Of a stretch of DNA of 64,000 nucleotides, positions 1 to 11,936 are shown piece by piece. The notes beneath the pieces were generated by a model, which worked only from the letters and a program-made list of their open reading frames with translations, was not told where the DNA came from and did no database searches. The first letter of the stretch is position 1. Each line of letters begins with the position of its first letter. The translations under genes were made by a program, and so were the position numbers. This DNA comes from Polytrichum commune. Taxonomy: Eukaryota; Streptophyta; Polytrichopsida; Polytrichales; Polytrichaceae. The stretch is from the NCBI GenBank assembly GCA_950295325.1, contig OX485808.1, positions 19,238,527-19,302,526 of the forward strand, given 5' to 3'.

Positions 1-604
1 TGTGTCACACATCTTAACCAATTGAAGAAAACCTAGGGTTGCTTTGCACACACCTATTACCAACGCTTAAGAACTCGTGATATATTGATACAATGCTCAA
101 AACTTACATGCTAAGATGTGTTCAATTTCTTTTTCACTTACTATAGCTCTCTAGTTAGCTTGGGCAAAAAATAATCAATTTTAAAGGTGCCTAAAGTTAT
201 GGAAATTTAATTTTGTTGAGTGTCCAAAAAAAAAAGAAATAACATTCAAAGTGTGCCTAAAATCATAATAATGCAAGTGACATTCATCGGAATCCAACAA
301 AGTAGCATCAAATAACTTCAATCATGTCAACAAAGCAAAATTTGTTGCCAAGCAAAACCCTAGCATACAAGTAAAAGACAAACTTTAGGGTAAGGAATGT
401 TGGTTAAGGGAAGTGTTTAGGTTAATCGTAGCTGCCATAGATGAAATTAGGAAAACCATCCATGAATTATATAAATGACTTGGATGAACGTCTAACTTAT
501 TTTAAATGACTTTTTGAATTTTCCCAATTTTAGAATATTATTTTATGGGTTGCCTAACTTACTTTTGCACTTTAATTAATTATTAGGTAGAAAGGTGCCC
601 AAAC
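1..604. other. Intergenic, AT-rich
   Basis: No gene, RNA or repeat structure is recognised here. It is AT-rich with short A-runs and ends at the TA that flanks the first DNA transposon. Confidence 0.5.
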
Positions 605-1766
605 TACCGTACGTTAAGGGCAGCTTCGGCGCTCTCTTGCCGAATAATTATTAAAAGTAAAAAAACAGTGTTCGGCGGCAAAAAAAAAATTACTAAAAAT
701 TTCGGCATTTTAAATAGTTTAATAATACAATTTCGGCACACATCCAAGAAGTTATTATCTAACAGTAAACAAGGATGTTCATTCACGATTTCACAATTTG
801 TGTGAAGAGTTTTACAAAAGATATAAATCTTTCACAATTTTGTGAAGAGTTGAGAATGCTCTGTGCTTTATACAAGTAGAGTGGAGTTGTGTTCAACAAT
901 GCATATGGGATATGTAAAGTTTGAGGTGAAGCACCTAGTTAGACCTCATTTTTATAACACGCATAACTTTTGCATAGAGTCTTCAAATGACATAAAATTT
1001 GTTGGAGGTGGAAGATTACTTGATTTCTAAACTTTTCTTAGAGCAACAAAATTCCAAAAAAGTTGATCTTCTATGCACAAATGAGCTCCGAAAAACTGTT
1101 ATGAACGCATTTTAATTTTTTGATCTTTACACGGCTGCAATGTTTTGTCCATATCTTTCGCATAAAGACTTATTTTGACACAAAACTTGTTGGAGGTGGA
1201 AGATTACTTGATTTCTAAACTTTTCTTAGAGCAACAAAATTCCAAAAATGTTGATCTTCTATGCACAAATGAGCTCTGAAAAACTGTTATGAACGCATTT
1301 TAATTTTTTGATCTTTACACGGCTGCAATGTTTTGTCCATATCTTTCGCATAAAGACTTATTTTGACACAAAACTTGTTTGAGGTGGAAGATTACTTGAT
1401 TTCTCAACTTTTGTTAGTCGGACAAAATTCTATAAAACTTCATCTTCTATGCTCAATTGGGCTCCAAAAAATTGTGTACAACACATTTGAAAAGCCTCAC
1501 TTAGAGTCTTGCTACTTCTTGACCCATATTCTTTGTGGACTAATGTAAGTGAGCTTGATTACAAAAGGAGCACCTTCTCTCCTTCAGAATTCATATATGC
1601 TTCCAGTGTAAGTAAAATTCTAGTGAGAAGTTAAAATTTCTTACTTTTCAGCAATTTTGAAAATTAATTAATTTTATATTCGGCAAAAAATGTCAATAAT
1701 TTTCCAAAATTTTCGGCATCTATTTTTAGAATTATTTTGTGCCGAAGCTGCCCTTAACGTACGGTA
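605..1766 (+). mobile_element. 1,158-bp non-autonomous DNA transposon, copy 1
   Basis: The element (607-1764) is bounded by a perfect 24-bp terminal inverted repeat beginning CCGTACGTTAAGGGCAGCTT and is flanked on both sides by TA. It has no transposase ORF. Both subterminal zones carry many copies of TTCGGCA or its complement TGCCGAA, spaced by AT-rich DNA. A second copy of the same length lies inverted at 14,190-15,347. TA flanks suit a Tc1/mariner-like or related cut-and-paste element, but TA could also be part of the TIR, so the superfamily is inferred only. Confidence 0.85.
1001..1480 (+). repeat. 188-bp internal tandem repeat of the transposon
   Basis: The motif TTGGAGGTGGAAGATTACTT recurs at about 1,002 and 1,190, with a variant at about 1,378, giving a 188-bp period with two full units and a partial third. 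The units also share a run about ATCTTTCGCATAAAGAC. The same array is present inverted in the second transposon copy (about 14,475-14,955), so it predates the spread of this element. Confidence 0.8.
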
Positions 1767-3237
1767 CTAGAGAGCTACGGTATCAACAAGACCCAACAAA
1801 CTTAACGTATTATAATAGTAATAATTGTCCTTATGTGATTTGGAAAGTAATTATAGATGTAGTTATCTTGTTATGTGTTGTTTTGAAAGCAACTGACAAT
1901 GTAAACATGGTAAAAATCAAGCTGTCCAAAAGCCAAAAAAGGAAGAAGTTTGATCTAGGCCTCCTGCTTATTGAAGAGCCGATCATAGTGTGGGCCTAAC
2001 TTGCTATACTGATTATCCCAATTGATGAGGGAGGACTCATAGTGGGTGTGGAAAATTAGTGTAGGTGATACTAGAAAAATTCTACTCTATGAAATTTGTG
2101 CCACCAAAAGATCTAGGAAGCAATGTTCATCTCGGCACTCTTCACTAAAAGTATCATACAGGGTAACACTATTCACTGAAGGAACTGGTACAATTCATCC
2201 TAGACTATTCACTAACAAGCATGTGTTTGCATACGGTTATTTTTAATCACTCTTCAAGGACTTTAGTAGAGCACAAACTACTTTTTTTTAATGAAAGGTA
2301 CGGTAAATGAGCATGTGTTCATGAATAATATATCATTCAATTAAAATTGAAGCCCTCATTGATTTTGGGACTTGACAAAATAGTGTGTGTTTTAGGAATT
2401 AGTATTGAACAGACTAATTGGGACAATTGACTTAGTCAAATATGGTAGACAACCCTTATTCATCTACATTTTATATGTTATTATAACAAATGTATTTGAG
2501 TGGTATGTGGTTAGGTGTGCCTCCAAGAACAAATACCAAAAAGACATGTATTTAATAGGGATTGGATTGCAAGCTCGAATTTTGATAACCATTCTAGATT
2601 CAATAGTCAACATAGTAGGGAGAGACATATATGATCATTAAATGAGCACAAGAACTTTCACTTCTATGATGAATAAGTCATTCCTATGAGCTCCAAAAAC
2701 TATTAGAAAAGCGGTAGAACCTTGATTTGGATTTGCTAACCATCTCATACTAATGGCATGTTTCATATCCTAGGAGAAATGGGCTAGTTGGAAGAAGTAA
2801 CCATTTAAGACCCATCAACCTTATAGATTTATGCTTATGATTCTCTCATCACACTTGCATCTCAATATTCACTACATTAAATATACCAATTAATGAGGGT
2901 GGTACTAATTCAAGTCACAAGAACAATCTAGCCAAATCTCAAAGTTACAGAGGGCTAAAGTTGCTATTGAGTGACACTAAATTCATGAATATGGTAAATT
3001 CTATGCTCCTTTACAATATATTTCAAGAAAATTAGTGTGTGCTTGTGATTAGTGAACGCCACATGCATGTTGGTGAATAGTGTGAAGTGTCGGTACATTC
3101 ATGCAAAGTGCTAGTAAGTTAAGTGAAGAGTACTTTAAGAGAATAGTGCCAAGTGCCAAGATGATTCCTAGTCTTAAATTGTACCTAGTCTTAGATCTAC
3201 AATCTTTTGGTGGAACTAATTCATAGCGTAAAGGAAT
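1767..3237. other. Intergenic, no recognisable gene
   Basis: Short open frames occur (for example 1,739-1,999 and 2,405-2,641), but they match no family I know and have no splice or codon pattern that supports coding. No RNA gene seen. Confidence 0.4.
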
Positions 3238-3631
3238 TAAGGGTTGGTTCACACAAGGTCCCAAGTCCTAAGTCCCAAGTCACTTGAGGCAATACGGGCA
3301 ATCTTGACAGTTGAGAGCATGGAAGTTGGGACTTACCACTTCACATGGGTCCCAAGTCCTAAGTCCCAACTATGACATGGATGCCTACATGATAACATTT
3401 TTTAGAGGCGAGGCTTGGGACTTCCGCTGCGAGTTGGGTCGAGCAAAAAGCTAGACCCAACTCTCAACCCAAATCCCGCAAATATTTTTGCATAAAATAA
3501 TCAAGGTTCAACTTCAATGACAACAAACCAAATTTTTGTGATTACTTGAAGCTCACAAGTTGCAACTTTAACTCCATGTTGGGACTTGCTAACATGAGTG
3601 AGACTTGGGACCTTGTGTGAACCAACCCTTA
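3238..3631. mobile_element. 390-bp MITE with TA target duplication
   Basis: A perfect inverted repeat of about 28 bp begins AGGGTTGGTTCACACAAGGT at 3,240, and its complement ends at 3,629. The element is flanked by TA on each side. Inside are several copies of CCCAAGTCCTAAGTCCCAA-type sequence and no ORF of note. Size, TIR and TA duplication fit a Stowaway/mariner-type MITE. Confidence 0.85.
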
Positions 3632-3964
3632 GTATCACCTTCGCTAATTTCCGACCCTCACTAATTGGTATATTTAGTGTAGCACACACAAGAGTCGCAA
3701 GAACTCTTTGTGTGTCTTCACGAACTGGTCCAGTTTTGTACCAAGATCTGGGATTCTATGGCTTACTTATATGGAATACAAGGTCATTAATATGAAGACA
3801 AATTTACATTTTGGTCGTGCTGGATCAAATTTCTCCCCATTCACTGTTATGCTCATGATTCACTACATCCCTATTTCCTAGTAAACACCTATCATCCCTT
3901 CTTTTTTGTGGCTACTACACCTCATAAGGTAAAACCTCTTATCAACGTCAAAACCCGATGACCG
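3632..3964. other. Intergenic spacer
   Basis: No gene or repeat recognised between the MITE and the solo LTR. Confidence 0.4.
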
Positions 3965-4727
3965 CTATCTGTGAGCCCAAAATGGTGCCCACATGTGGTG
4001 ATTAACTCTTTGAAACCAATTTTAGTTAGACTTTGATGTGTTATGATTATTCACAAAAATATAAAAAGAGTGAAGTGAGGTGTGGATTTAAGTTTAGACA
4101 TTAGGTGGTGTTGTGTGATTGTTTCAAGGTTTAAGTTCAATAAGGGAAAGCCTTGACTAGGTGAGTATGGAGTAAGGTGAGGCAAGGTGAGCTCCGCGGG
4201 TTAAATGCCCACATTAAGATCCACCTTGTTGGTTTAGGAATGTAAGAGCTTTGTGGATGGGAGGAGTCCCTACTTAGGAGGAAAAGATTAAGGGGTTGTG
4301 ATTGGAGGTGCTAATTCCCTCACCCTATCCTTACCTCACTCTCCCTCTCTCCCTCTTGGCTACTTAAGGATCCCCTCTCTCATTTTCCCTCTCTCTCTCA
4401 CACCTCTCAAGCGGAGGGAGCTCTTAGAGCTTAATGTCATATGTTGAATTAGGTAGAAGTTAGTGAAATTAGTATGTTAGGATTAGCTTGGACCATTAAG
4501 GAATTTGATGGGATTAATGTGTGTAGTTAGTTGCTTAGAGGGTTAGCTTAGGGTGGCCAAGAGCTCACAAGTCGGCACTTAGGCAAAAAACCTGATTAAA
4601 AGCTGGGTAGGGATGATTAAGGAGGCTTCAGCCAACTCTGTGGCACCAAGGTTAACTCTGGTACTGTGGCCGAATTAGTGGCTGGGTAGGATTGATTAAT
4701 TAGGCTTAAGCCAACTTTGTAGCACGG

Positions 4728-5022
4728 AGGCTAGCTCTGGGACTGTGGCCAAGGGCACTGGTTTGACGCTGGAGCGCTGGAGGCTAGCTCTGGGACTGTG
4801 GCCGAGGGCACTGGTTTGACGTTGGAGCGCTGGAGGCTAGCTCTGGGACTGTGGCCGAGGGCACTGGTTTGACGCTGGAGCGCTGGAGGCTAGCTCTAGG
4901 ACTGTGGCCGAGGGCACTGGTTTGACGTTGGAGCGCTGGAGGCTAGCTCTGGGACTGTGGCCGAGGGCACTGGTTTGACGCTGGAGCGCTGGAGGCTAAC
5001 TCTGGGACTGTGGCCGAGAGCT
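4728..5022 (+). repeat. 53-bp minisatellite inside LTR1 (about 5.5 units)
   Basis: Unit starts lie at 4,728, 4,781, 4,834, 4,887, 4,940 and 4,993, each beginning AGGCTAGCTCTGGGACTGTG or a close variant. The matching LTR at 54,576-56,020 has only three units, which accounts for almost all the length difference between the two LTRs (161 bp, against 159 for three units). Confidence 0.92.
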
Positions 5023-5280
5023 AATACTAGCTGGGATTAGTTTAGTGGAGACTAGTTAGTGGCCTAAAGCTTGCCTTAATTTTGGGTGGTATCACCAAGA
5101 TTAAATAACAGCCACGTCATACTACCTTTTGATGACGTGGTACATGTGTGGGTGTTGGACTTATTAGGCTAGATAGTTTTAGGTGTTGCTCCACAAGTAA
5201 GTGTAATTGAGATTGATTATTGAGAACAGTGTTTTTAAACACTTGCATCCTCTTGGTCAAAATAACTTACATGCACAAGA

Positions 5281-5451
5281 ATGGAGAAGATGAATGATCC
5301 TAACAAGGGGAAGGCAAGGGAAGTGAAGATTAAGGGTGCCAGAGGCATATCCTTAAGGGCATGTGTGGCCAAAGCTGCAGGGTGGACCCTCGAGAAGGCT
5401 AATGCCCCACTTGTTCAAGAAACAAGCATTAATAAAGTATCACAATCTTGA
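5281..5451 (+). CDS. 56-aa ORF at the 3' end of LTR1, function unknown
   Basis: An ATG-started, lysine-rich ORF begins MEKMNDPNKGKAREVKIKG and ends at TGA 5,449-5,451. The same ORF, open over its full length with a couple of substitutions, is present in LTR2 (55,726-55,896). It lies inside the LTR, so it may be a fragment of an LTR-encoded leader peptide or a chance frame. No family is recognised. Conservation of the frame between two copies does not by itself show coding, because the LTRs are recent copies of each other. Confidence 0.3.
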   Translation: MEKMNDPNKGKAREVKIKGARGISLRACVAKAAGWTLEKANAPLVQETSINKVSQS

Positions 5452-5580
5452 GCCATGGGATGTTCATTAATATGAAGGGTACCTACCATGCTGTTGTGAA
5501 TTTGGTGCTACACATGTGACTCACAAAACCATCACCCGGACTAGGACGCTTAAGGGTGGTGGGTTTGGCCTCACACTATC

Positions 5581-7134
5581 CTATGTAGCCTAGCCTATAA
5601 GTTGGAAGATTCAAAATAAAGAATTGGTGGCAATTAAAGTCCAAAATTGGCACCAATAAGTGTAGATATGGGCGATTGATTGCATATGGAGTGTCGATTA
5701 GTATCCTAATTGAGGCATGATTAAACATGATGTAGGTCGGTTAATTTTGAACTGTGAGATATGAAATCTCAAATTTTAATGTTACACAAGCATTTTTTGT
5801 CACTAGGGTTTGGGAGCTCATATTCGCACCGAATGAACTCGGACCTTCTAATGGATTGTGGTGTGTGAGGCAGTTGCCTAATCATCATCGCAAGGTTATG
5901 GCAAAACATTAAGGTTTTGTAGAAGGAACGAAGTCCATAAACATCAATTTAGGAGCAAAGGTTTGTGTATGGTTAGGTATTTTTCGAGATGTTGATGTAT
6001 GGATATGAAGCATTGAATTCCAATCTAGATGGTAAATATTTAAAGGCCATAGTGCAAGGATATAAATTGAATTTGCTCACATGTGTGGATTACAACAATA
6101 TCTTTTCAGGCATCGGACAAGGGCAAAAAAATCGGATGAAAAGGACAAGGTGCATTTTGCCCTATTTGTGGACAAATATTTATTGCATATTCCTCAGAAT
6201 GTACGATTGAACATGACGCACATGTACAAGTCATATGATTATCACAAGATGTTTGCTTATCTCCCCTCTCTAGCGTTGTGTAAAGCAGTCAAGGTGAAGC
6301 ATATTCTTCATGCTGCTTCATTACAAATAATGCACAAAAGATGGAAAATGCTCGAAACTCCAAATGAACGTCAAGGACGAGGTCAATTTCAAGGGTCCAT
6401 GGCCGCGCAAGCTGAGAGTAATATGGACTCTACCTTGGAGATTATTGGAAATTATTAATAATGATGTATAAGAATATTCCAAGAGCGAAGTCCATATTGC
6501 AGTTGATGAGTCCTCAAGCCCTCATGTCCATCCAGAGAATTCTCATATCCACCCTGAACATGTTGTAGATCCCCCATGCCCACAAGCTCAAGGTAACGTA
6601 TATTGCGTAATTTGAAGAAAAAAATCAATCCCATGGATAAACGCCCGTGGGTCTACCGGTTCATATTTATTACATTTCTTCTCAAACTATATTGTCATGA
6701 CTTCTACTTTTACCTGGGTCCCTTGATATAGTGCCCACGGGTGAACGCATGTAGGAGAGCTTGAATTTGACCTTGTGGTACTCATGAACTGTGTGTGGAT
6801 GTGACCACATGTTATTTAACAGAGGATCAAGTGTCTCCTACGGTACGATATTTTGTCTGAATTTGCAAAACCAATTAAATATGTAGCGGAGTTTCCCTTT
6901 TATATTGTTTCCTCATATGAATATCTTTTAAAATGACTTTCAATTTTTTTATTGCCAGATCTTCACCTCTCCAAGCACAGTTGTCCATCGGAGAGAGAAG
7001 ATATGGTTAGTGTTGGATATGAACGAGATTCTTGTGAGGTCAACAAAGTGCGACAATATCAACACCAAGAAAACTCTTGAATCACAATATAGTCCCATGA
7101 TAAGTGAGGAGGTGGATCCACTATTTTTCCCATA
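5581..7134. other. Intergenic with one unassigned open region
   Basis: Besides the possible exon at 6,110-6,458, nothing is recognised. 6,480-7,134 has no gene-like structure. 7,100-7,134 is the left flank of the MULE-like element. Confidence 0.4.
6110..6458 (+). CDS. Possible exon of an unknown protein
   Basis: An open frame of about 115 codons follows a good splice acceptor (TCTTTTCAG, ending 6,109). It encodes a basic stretch (RTRAKKSDEKDKVHFALFVD), then a Tyr/His-rich middle, and ends IIGNY before a TAA at 6,456-6,458. The frame is also open upstream to an ATG at 6,081. I do not recognise the family. Composition is more protein-like than the surrounding short frames, but no partner exon could be placed, so it may be a transposon-borne or captured fragment. 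Confidence 0.25.
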
Positions 7135-7149
7135 TAGTGGCCTTATACC

Positions 7150-7523
7150 GGGTCTCTCTAAACCTCCTCTACGAGCGTAACACGGAGCTTGATTGCGGGC
7201 AGGGGCAGCCCGCAGCTCCCCGACCCTCCCTCTCCCCGACCCTGGCCGTCCCGAGCCTTGGCCGCCGGCCCGCTCATCCACCGGGATGAACTGTCATCCG
7301 GTCGCGCTTACTCTCAGGTCTCGCGCTCCCGACCACCAGGAGAGCACCCGACTACCCACACTCCATGCTCACAGGAGGGGGTGCAACTAGAAGCTAATTT
7401 CCTGCTGCTCAATCTCTTTGGCATATGAGAGGCGTACTAATGCTAATGAATCAAACAAATCTCCACCTCCAGGGTTTCTTTCAAATAAACCTCAAATCAC
7501 CTCTTAAACCCTAATCCCAGAAA
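7150..7523 (+). repeat. Left 374-bp terminal inverted repeat
   Basis: It begins GGGTCTCTCTAAACCTCCTC and pairs with 12,607-12,980. Its outer half is strikingly GC-rich (7,190-7,290) compared with the AT-rich surroundings. Open frames across it on either strand arise from that composition and are not taken as genes. Confidence 0.9.
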
Positions 7524-7572
7524 TTTTCAGGTTTAGGTCTGAGGCAGGCAGAGATAGGTTGACATCTTCGGA

Positions 7573-7910
7573 GGATTCCATGTGGTGATGATAGTTGTTC
7601 TTGATTATCATGTAGTGATGGTGGGGTTTAATTTTGAAAGAGAAAAGTAAGAAAGAGGCTGCAGCATTCTCAGCAATCTTCACATGTTAAAAGCGGTCAA
7701 AACGTGTAAGAACTTGGTTCTGGTGATCATTTTGACATCGTCGCATTCTATGTGGTGTTAATTATTTTTGGTTTTCCTGTAATGATGTTGGGGTTTAATG
7801 CAGAAAGAGTAAAGTAAGGAAGAGGCTCGAGCCAATCTCAGCAATCTTCACATGCTATAAGCGGTCAGAACGTGTAACCGCTTGGTTGTGGTGATCATCA
7901 TATTTGGGAA
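7573..7910 (+). repeat. Diverged tandem duplication, about 168-bp period
   Basis: Two adjacent segments share GTGATGATAG..GGGGTTTAAT, AAAGTAAG.AAGAGGCT, TCAGCAATCTTCACATG (7,669 and 7,837) and AACGTGTAA. They lie just upstream of the SufB exons, probably within captured intron or leader sequence. No ORF is attached. Confidence 0.7.
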
Positions 7911-7952
7911 CAATGGACGAGTATCAGCACATGGAGCGGTTTAGTATGGACA

Positions 7953-9235
7953 ATGACTACGAAGAGGCCACGTGGATTGATGGATACTGTCTCACCCATG
8001 GAGATTTCGACTTACTTTAGGATTAATGCCATGGGGACAGGGCAATTTGAGAGAACCCTAATTGTTTGTGATGATAATGCTTTTGTGAGCTATCTGGAAG
8101 GATGCACAGCTCCTTCATATGACAAGAACCAGCTACATGCAGCAGTTGTGGAGTTGTACTGTGCTTCCGGTGCGGAGATTAAGTATTCAACTGTACAGAA
8201 TTGGTATGCTGGTGACGAGAATGGTAAAGGTGGAATTTACAATTTCGTCACCAAGAGAGGGTTGTGCGATGGTGCAAAGTCTAAAATCTCTTGGACTCAA
8301 GTGGAAACAGGATCAGCGATCACTTGGAAGTACCCTAGTGTTGTGTCAAAAGGGGATAACTCAATTGGAGAGTTCTATTCAGTTGCTCTTACCAACAATA
8401 AACAACAAGCAGATACTGGGACAGAAATGATTCATGTGGGCAAGAACACACGCAGTCGGATCGTTTCGAAAGGTATTTCGGCTGGGAAATCAGTGAATTG
8501 CTACAGAGGCCTTGTGCAGGTTTGTTTCTTTACCCACTTGTATTATTATACCTGTAGGAGCTTACTTCGATGATTGATTGAGTCCAAATCATAGCAAGGT
8601 AGGAATGCTAGAAGCTGTCATAGCTTGTGTTCATATTATATATACATCTATACATCTACATATGTGCCTCTTGATCATGAATTTGTGCATATGTTTTGTG
8701 AGGTTCTACTGGATCTCATTGGAATTGACATTGGGGGATGAATGAGGCTGGGAGGTAGGATTTTTGTGTTTAGGTGTAAGACTGAACATTGGGTGTCTGA
8801 GTGCAGGTTCAACCATCAGCGCATAATGCCAGGAATTTCTCGCAGTGTGACTCTATGCTAATTGGAGATCAAGCTGGGGCAAATACATATCCTTACATCA
8901 CGGTATGCATCCTTGCATCAATTTTGTTTTGCCTTGATCATCTAATTTTGTTTTAAAGTGCTTGTTGTGTATTTGCATTCTCAGATTGGGACTTACAAGT
9001 GTTTTGTGTATTCAGGTGAAAGATTCATCAGCTCGAGTGGAGCATGAAGCAAGTACTTCAAAGATTGGTGAGGATCAGTTATTTTATTTCCAACAAAGAG
9101 GAGTGGATGCAGAGAAGGCAGTTGCAGCTATTTTTTGGAGGCTTTTGCAGGGAGGTTTTCAAGGAGCTCCCTCTTGAGTTTGCTGCTGAGGTGAACCAGT
9201 TAATGAGCCTGAAATTGGAGGGCAGCGTTGGTTAA
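7953..9235 (+). pseudogene. SUFB: SufB (Fe-S cluster scaffold) 3'-half pseudogene, three exons
   Basis: SufB is the plastid scaffold subunit of the SUF (SufBCD) iron-sulfur assembly complex. Exon A (7,953-8,519) encodes [20 protein letters not shown] and [20 protein letters not shown], through to [11 protein letters not shown]. Exon B (8,807-8,902) encodes VQPSAHNARNFSQCDSMLIG. Exon C (9,016-9,235) encodes [20 protein letters not shown] and the C-terminus [19 protein letters not shown]. Introns are GT..AG and phase 0. The N-terminal half, including any transit peptide, is absent. In exon C the frame shifts at a T-run (9,131-9,136): the first frame runs to a stop at 9,177, while the conserved [15 protein letters not shown] continues in the next frame. 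Truncation plus frameshift, inside a MULE-like element, points to a captured dead copy. A functional SufB should exist elsewhere in the genome. Confidence 0.9.
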
Positions 9236-10440
9236 GTCCATTGTACATATGCTCATGAGTTATATACAGTGTAGCTTGCTAGGTAAAAGAAAATTTTTCG
9301 TGGGTCTCTCTCTACAATTTGAAATCTGTTGAGCTCTTAAGATTATTTTCACCTTCTAGGCTCTACCGGTTTAAGTCATATGTACTTTAGCATACTAGAT
9401 TACTAGGTCAAAATGAGGGAGATCATCACAGGCCTCGAAAATATGAGGCCTGAATGTGGAGAGGGCAATTGAATATATATGTGGTTTCTGTTGCAATTTG
9501 ATGTCGCATGGTTGTGGATTTGATATTTGGGCATTTTTGGATTTGGAAAGTCCTGTGTTTTCTGAGTTAGGAGTTTTGGAAGTTGGGAAGGGGATGACAG
9601 GTAAATTTTGAAAGCATGTTAAGATTTCTGTGTTGATGACATATCACTTCAGCTTTGGTATGTACTAGATCTAAATGCTGACCATATTGTTCATTCAGGA
9701 GCACTTGACACAGGCTGTTTAAGTTAAGCTTGAGATTTGCTTAGTGGCCTATATGCTTGTGTATGGAAATTAGGAACAGCTTATCACTTACTATTGGCAG
9801 TTCAGGTTGGGTAGGAGAATTATTTTATCTGAATTATGAAAATATGCCCATTTTTGTAGTTCATCATGAAGCGTGCCAGGTGGGACTTGTGCTTGCCTCG
9901 TTTAGCTCAAGTTCCTTGTGATATAGCACAATTTGATACAGCCATCTGACTTATGAATATCTACACTGTTTTGTCTAATTAGTGAGGGTTACCATTTGGA
10001 GTTATGCACTGCTATAACATGTTACTGAGAGTATCATTTTCTACCCAAATAACATAAGTAGTTAGTATGCACACCGAAGAACACGATACAACTTAGTTGG
10101 TGTTTAGAATAGAATTGCAAATATGCACGAGAAGAAAGATTGTTATTTGGAATCGTCATGACAGACACATTGTAGTGTTGATACCTCCAAGTTTCAGGCA
10201 TCACTATGTTCATTAATGACCACGTCTTGTGCATTCTATTCCCTCACATTGAAGGGTTTGAAAGCTGAAACCCCTTGACATTCAAAATTTATCCATGAAG
10301 TTGTCCATAGAAAAGTTCAATCACACTTGAGACTATCAGCGAACACAAAATCAAAATTCAAGACAGTTTGCTTTCCAAGCTTCACCAAAACCGAGACCCA
10401 CTACATAATCTCTACTCGCAAAGGATTGTCTACACTTGTT
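9236..10440. other. Interior of the MULE-like element, no gene seen
   Basis: The first few hundred bases are probably the 3' flank of the captured SufB gene. No ORF, RNA or repeat is recognised beyond short chance frames. Confidence 0.4.
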
Positions 10441-11290
10441 CTAAACTTGACTACTCTTTCCCCGTGTACCCCTCCTCTTGCCCCCTGTCTCAGAGCAAGC
10501 TTTGAATCTGCGAAGGTTCGTGGGCCCTGGTCCAACTTCAAATGACGGTTGAGAAAGTGGATGCATAAGTCCAGCATCGGCCTTTACCTTCAAAGAGGCA
10601 ATCCTCCCCTTACATTCATGCAATGCTGCTAAAACATGATGGCGCAGGTCCATGTTCTCGACTGCCATAGCTTCAATCTCATGCAGAACTGTTCGTATAT
10701 TGGATAAGGTATTCTCAGTGTCTTTTACCTTCACAATTTGTTCTTGCTTGTTGTAGCCACTTTCAGCTACTGGAATAGTAGCAAATGCATCCAACCCTGC
10801 ATAAGGATATGTAGTCTGGATGGTGCCTCTAAGAGACCCACCGTATCTGATAATATCACCAGGTTCCACCTGAGTATTTAGCATTCTAAAAACCTTCACA
10901 ACGTGTTTACAGATGTTACCTCTCATACCCAGAGGACAATTACATTGCGCCCAGTCAGTGTTGGGACTTGTCACTAGCCATATAGTAGGAAAATTGGTCT
11001 TTGAAGCAACGTAAGCAACATCCTCATCTTCACAAATAAGGACATACTCGTCAGGGATCTCTAATGCCCTGATAACCGCATTTGCTACAATTCCCTCAGC
11101 CTTCCCATTCTTAATAAACCCGTATAACTTACATTGGACAGCATACCAGTAATGGATTAAGACATCCTTCACAAGATGGTATACTAACCAATCCACACGG
11201 CGGCCGTCGAATTTTTGTCGGGAAGTTCTAAGGATTGCCTTCAAGTTCGCATGATAGCTCTCCACAGCTGCATTCGTGTTCCCTTCTTGT
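10441..11290 (-). pseudogene. MULE-type transposase C-terminal fragment with SWIM zinc finger
   Basis: The minus-strand frame encodes NTNAAVESYHANLKAILRTS, then a Trp/Tyr-rich stretch (DWLVYHL..YWYAVQCKLYG). A SWIM zinc finger follows, with its CxC (CNCPLG) and CxH (NICKHVV) pairs at about residues 127-142. A Lys/Glu-rich tail ends at TAG. SWIM fingers sit C-terminal to the catalytic core of Mutator-like transposases and their domesticated FAR1 relatives. The DDE core is missing. Upstream, the expected WPNKKG sequence sits in a different frame from NTNAAVESY (near 11,280-11,290), so the gene is frameshifted as well as truncated. It lies between the two SufB-bearing arms, and this is the main reason for calling the element MULE-like. 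A host SWIM-domain gene is a less likely alternative. Confidence 0.7.
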
Positions 11291-11936
11291 TAGGCCATAA
11301 CTGCAACACTAGCTCAAGTGTACACAAAACATGCAACAAAATTAGTCTTGTGAACTTTCACTTGCATACCTCCTTCGTGAAAACCATCAGGGTACAACAG
11401 AAGACTCTGAAAATAATTGAAATTCAATTTCGTGTTATTGCATGGTGAACATTATACATCAGAATCTCTTTGATTGCCACATAAAAAAGCACTAAAAGCA
11501 CGATACAGGAAGACTACAGAAGCTGGAACTTTTATTTTTTTCATGCAGCAACCTGTCCCTGTTACAACTTTTAACTATATGCTCTCACAATCTAATTTCA
11601 AGTTTTACAACTGGATCATATTGTATATATACCTAGAAATTGCCCACATAAATCTGGAAGTTCACAGATGCAAGTTGAGTTTGCCAAGATAACTCGAAGA
11701 CTGATGAGAACTCAGTGCTGGTAAAGTAGATGTATATCACTAGGAGCTTTTTGAAGAGGTCTTACTGAGTAGAGACCAGATGAAGCATACGACATTTTGG
11801 GCCAAGTTCAGGAACATGAGATGCTCAAATCTCTCTTGTTTCTCTCCATATCGCCTTGTTGACCTGCCAAAAATCATATAAATAGCATTCGTGTTGAAAT
11901 AGTTAGAAATTTTCAAGGAAATCTATGCTCTATATT
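11291..11936. other. Interior of the MULE-like element, no gene seen
   Basis: AT-rich, with no recognisable coding sequence. It may hold eroded upstream parts of the transposase gene on the minus strand. Confidence 0.35.

Larger units (their letters stand above)
3965..5580 (+). mobile_element. Solo LTR (LTR1), 1,606 bp with 5-bp TSD
   Basis: The sequence from 3,970 to 5,575 starts TGTGAGCCC and ends GGCCTCACA, the TG..CA ends of an LTR. It is flanked by the direct repeat CTATC (3,965-3,969 and 5,576-5,580). No gag, pol or second LTR adjoins it, so it is a solo LTR left by recombination. Near-identical copies lie at 54,576-56,020 and, in part, at 62,510. It contains a CT-rich tract near 4,320-4,410, a 53-bp minisatellite and a small ORF close to its 3' end. 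Confidence 0.92.

Noticed and set aside
7189-7428. Pro/Arg-rich ORFs in the MULE TIRs
   Set aside because: They occur in several frames because of high GC, and the same sequence is part of the terminal repeat on both sides.
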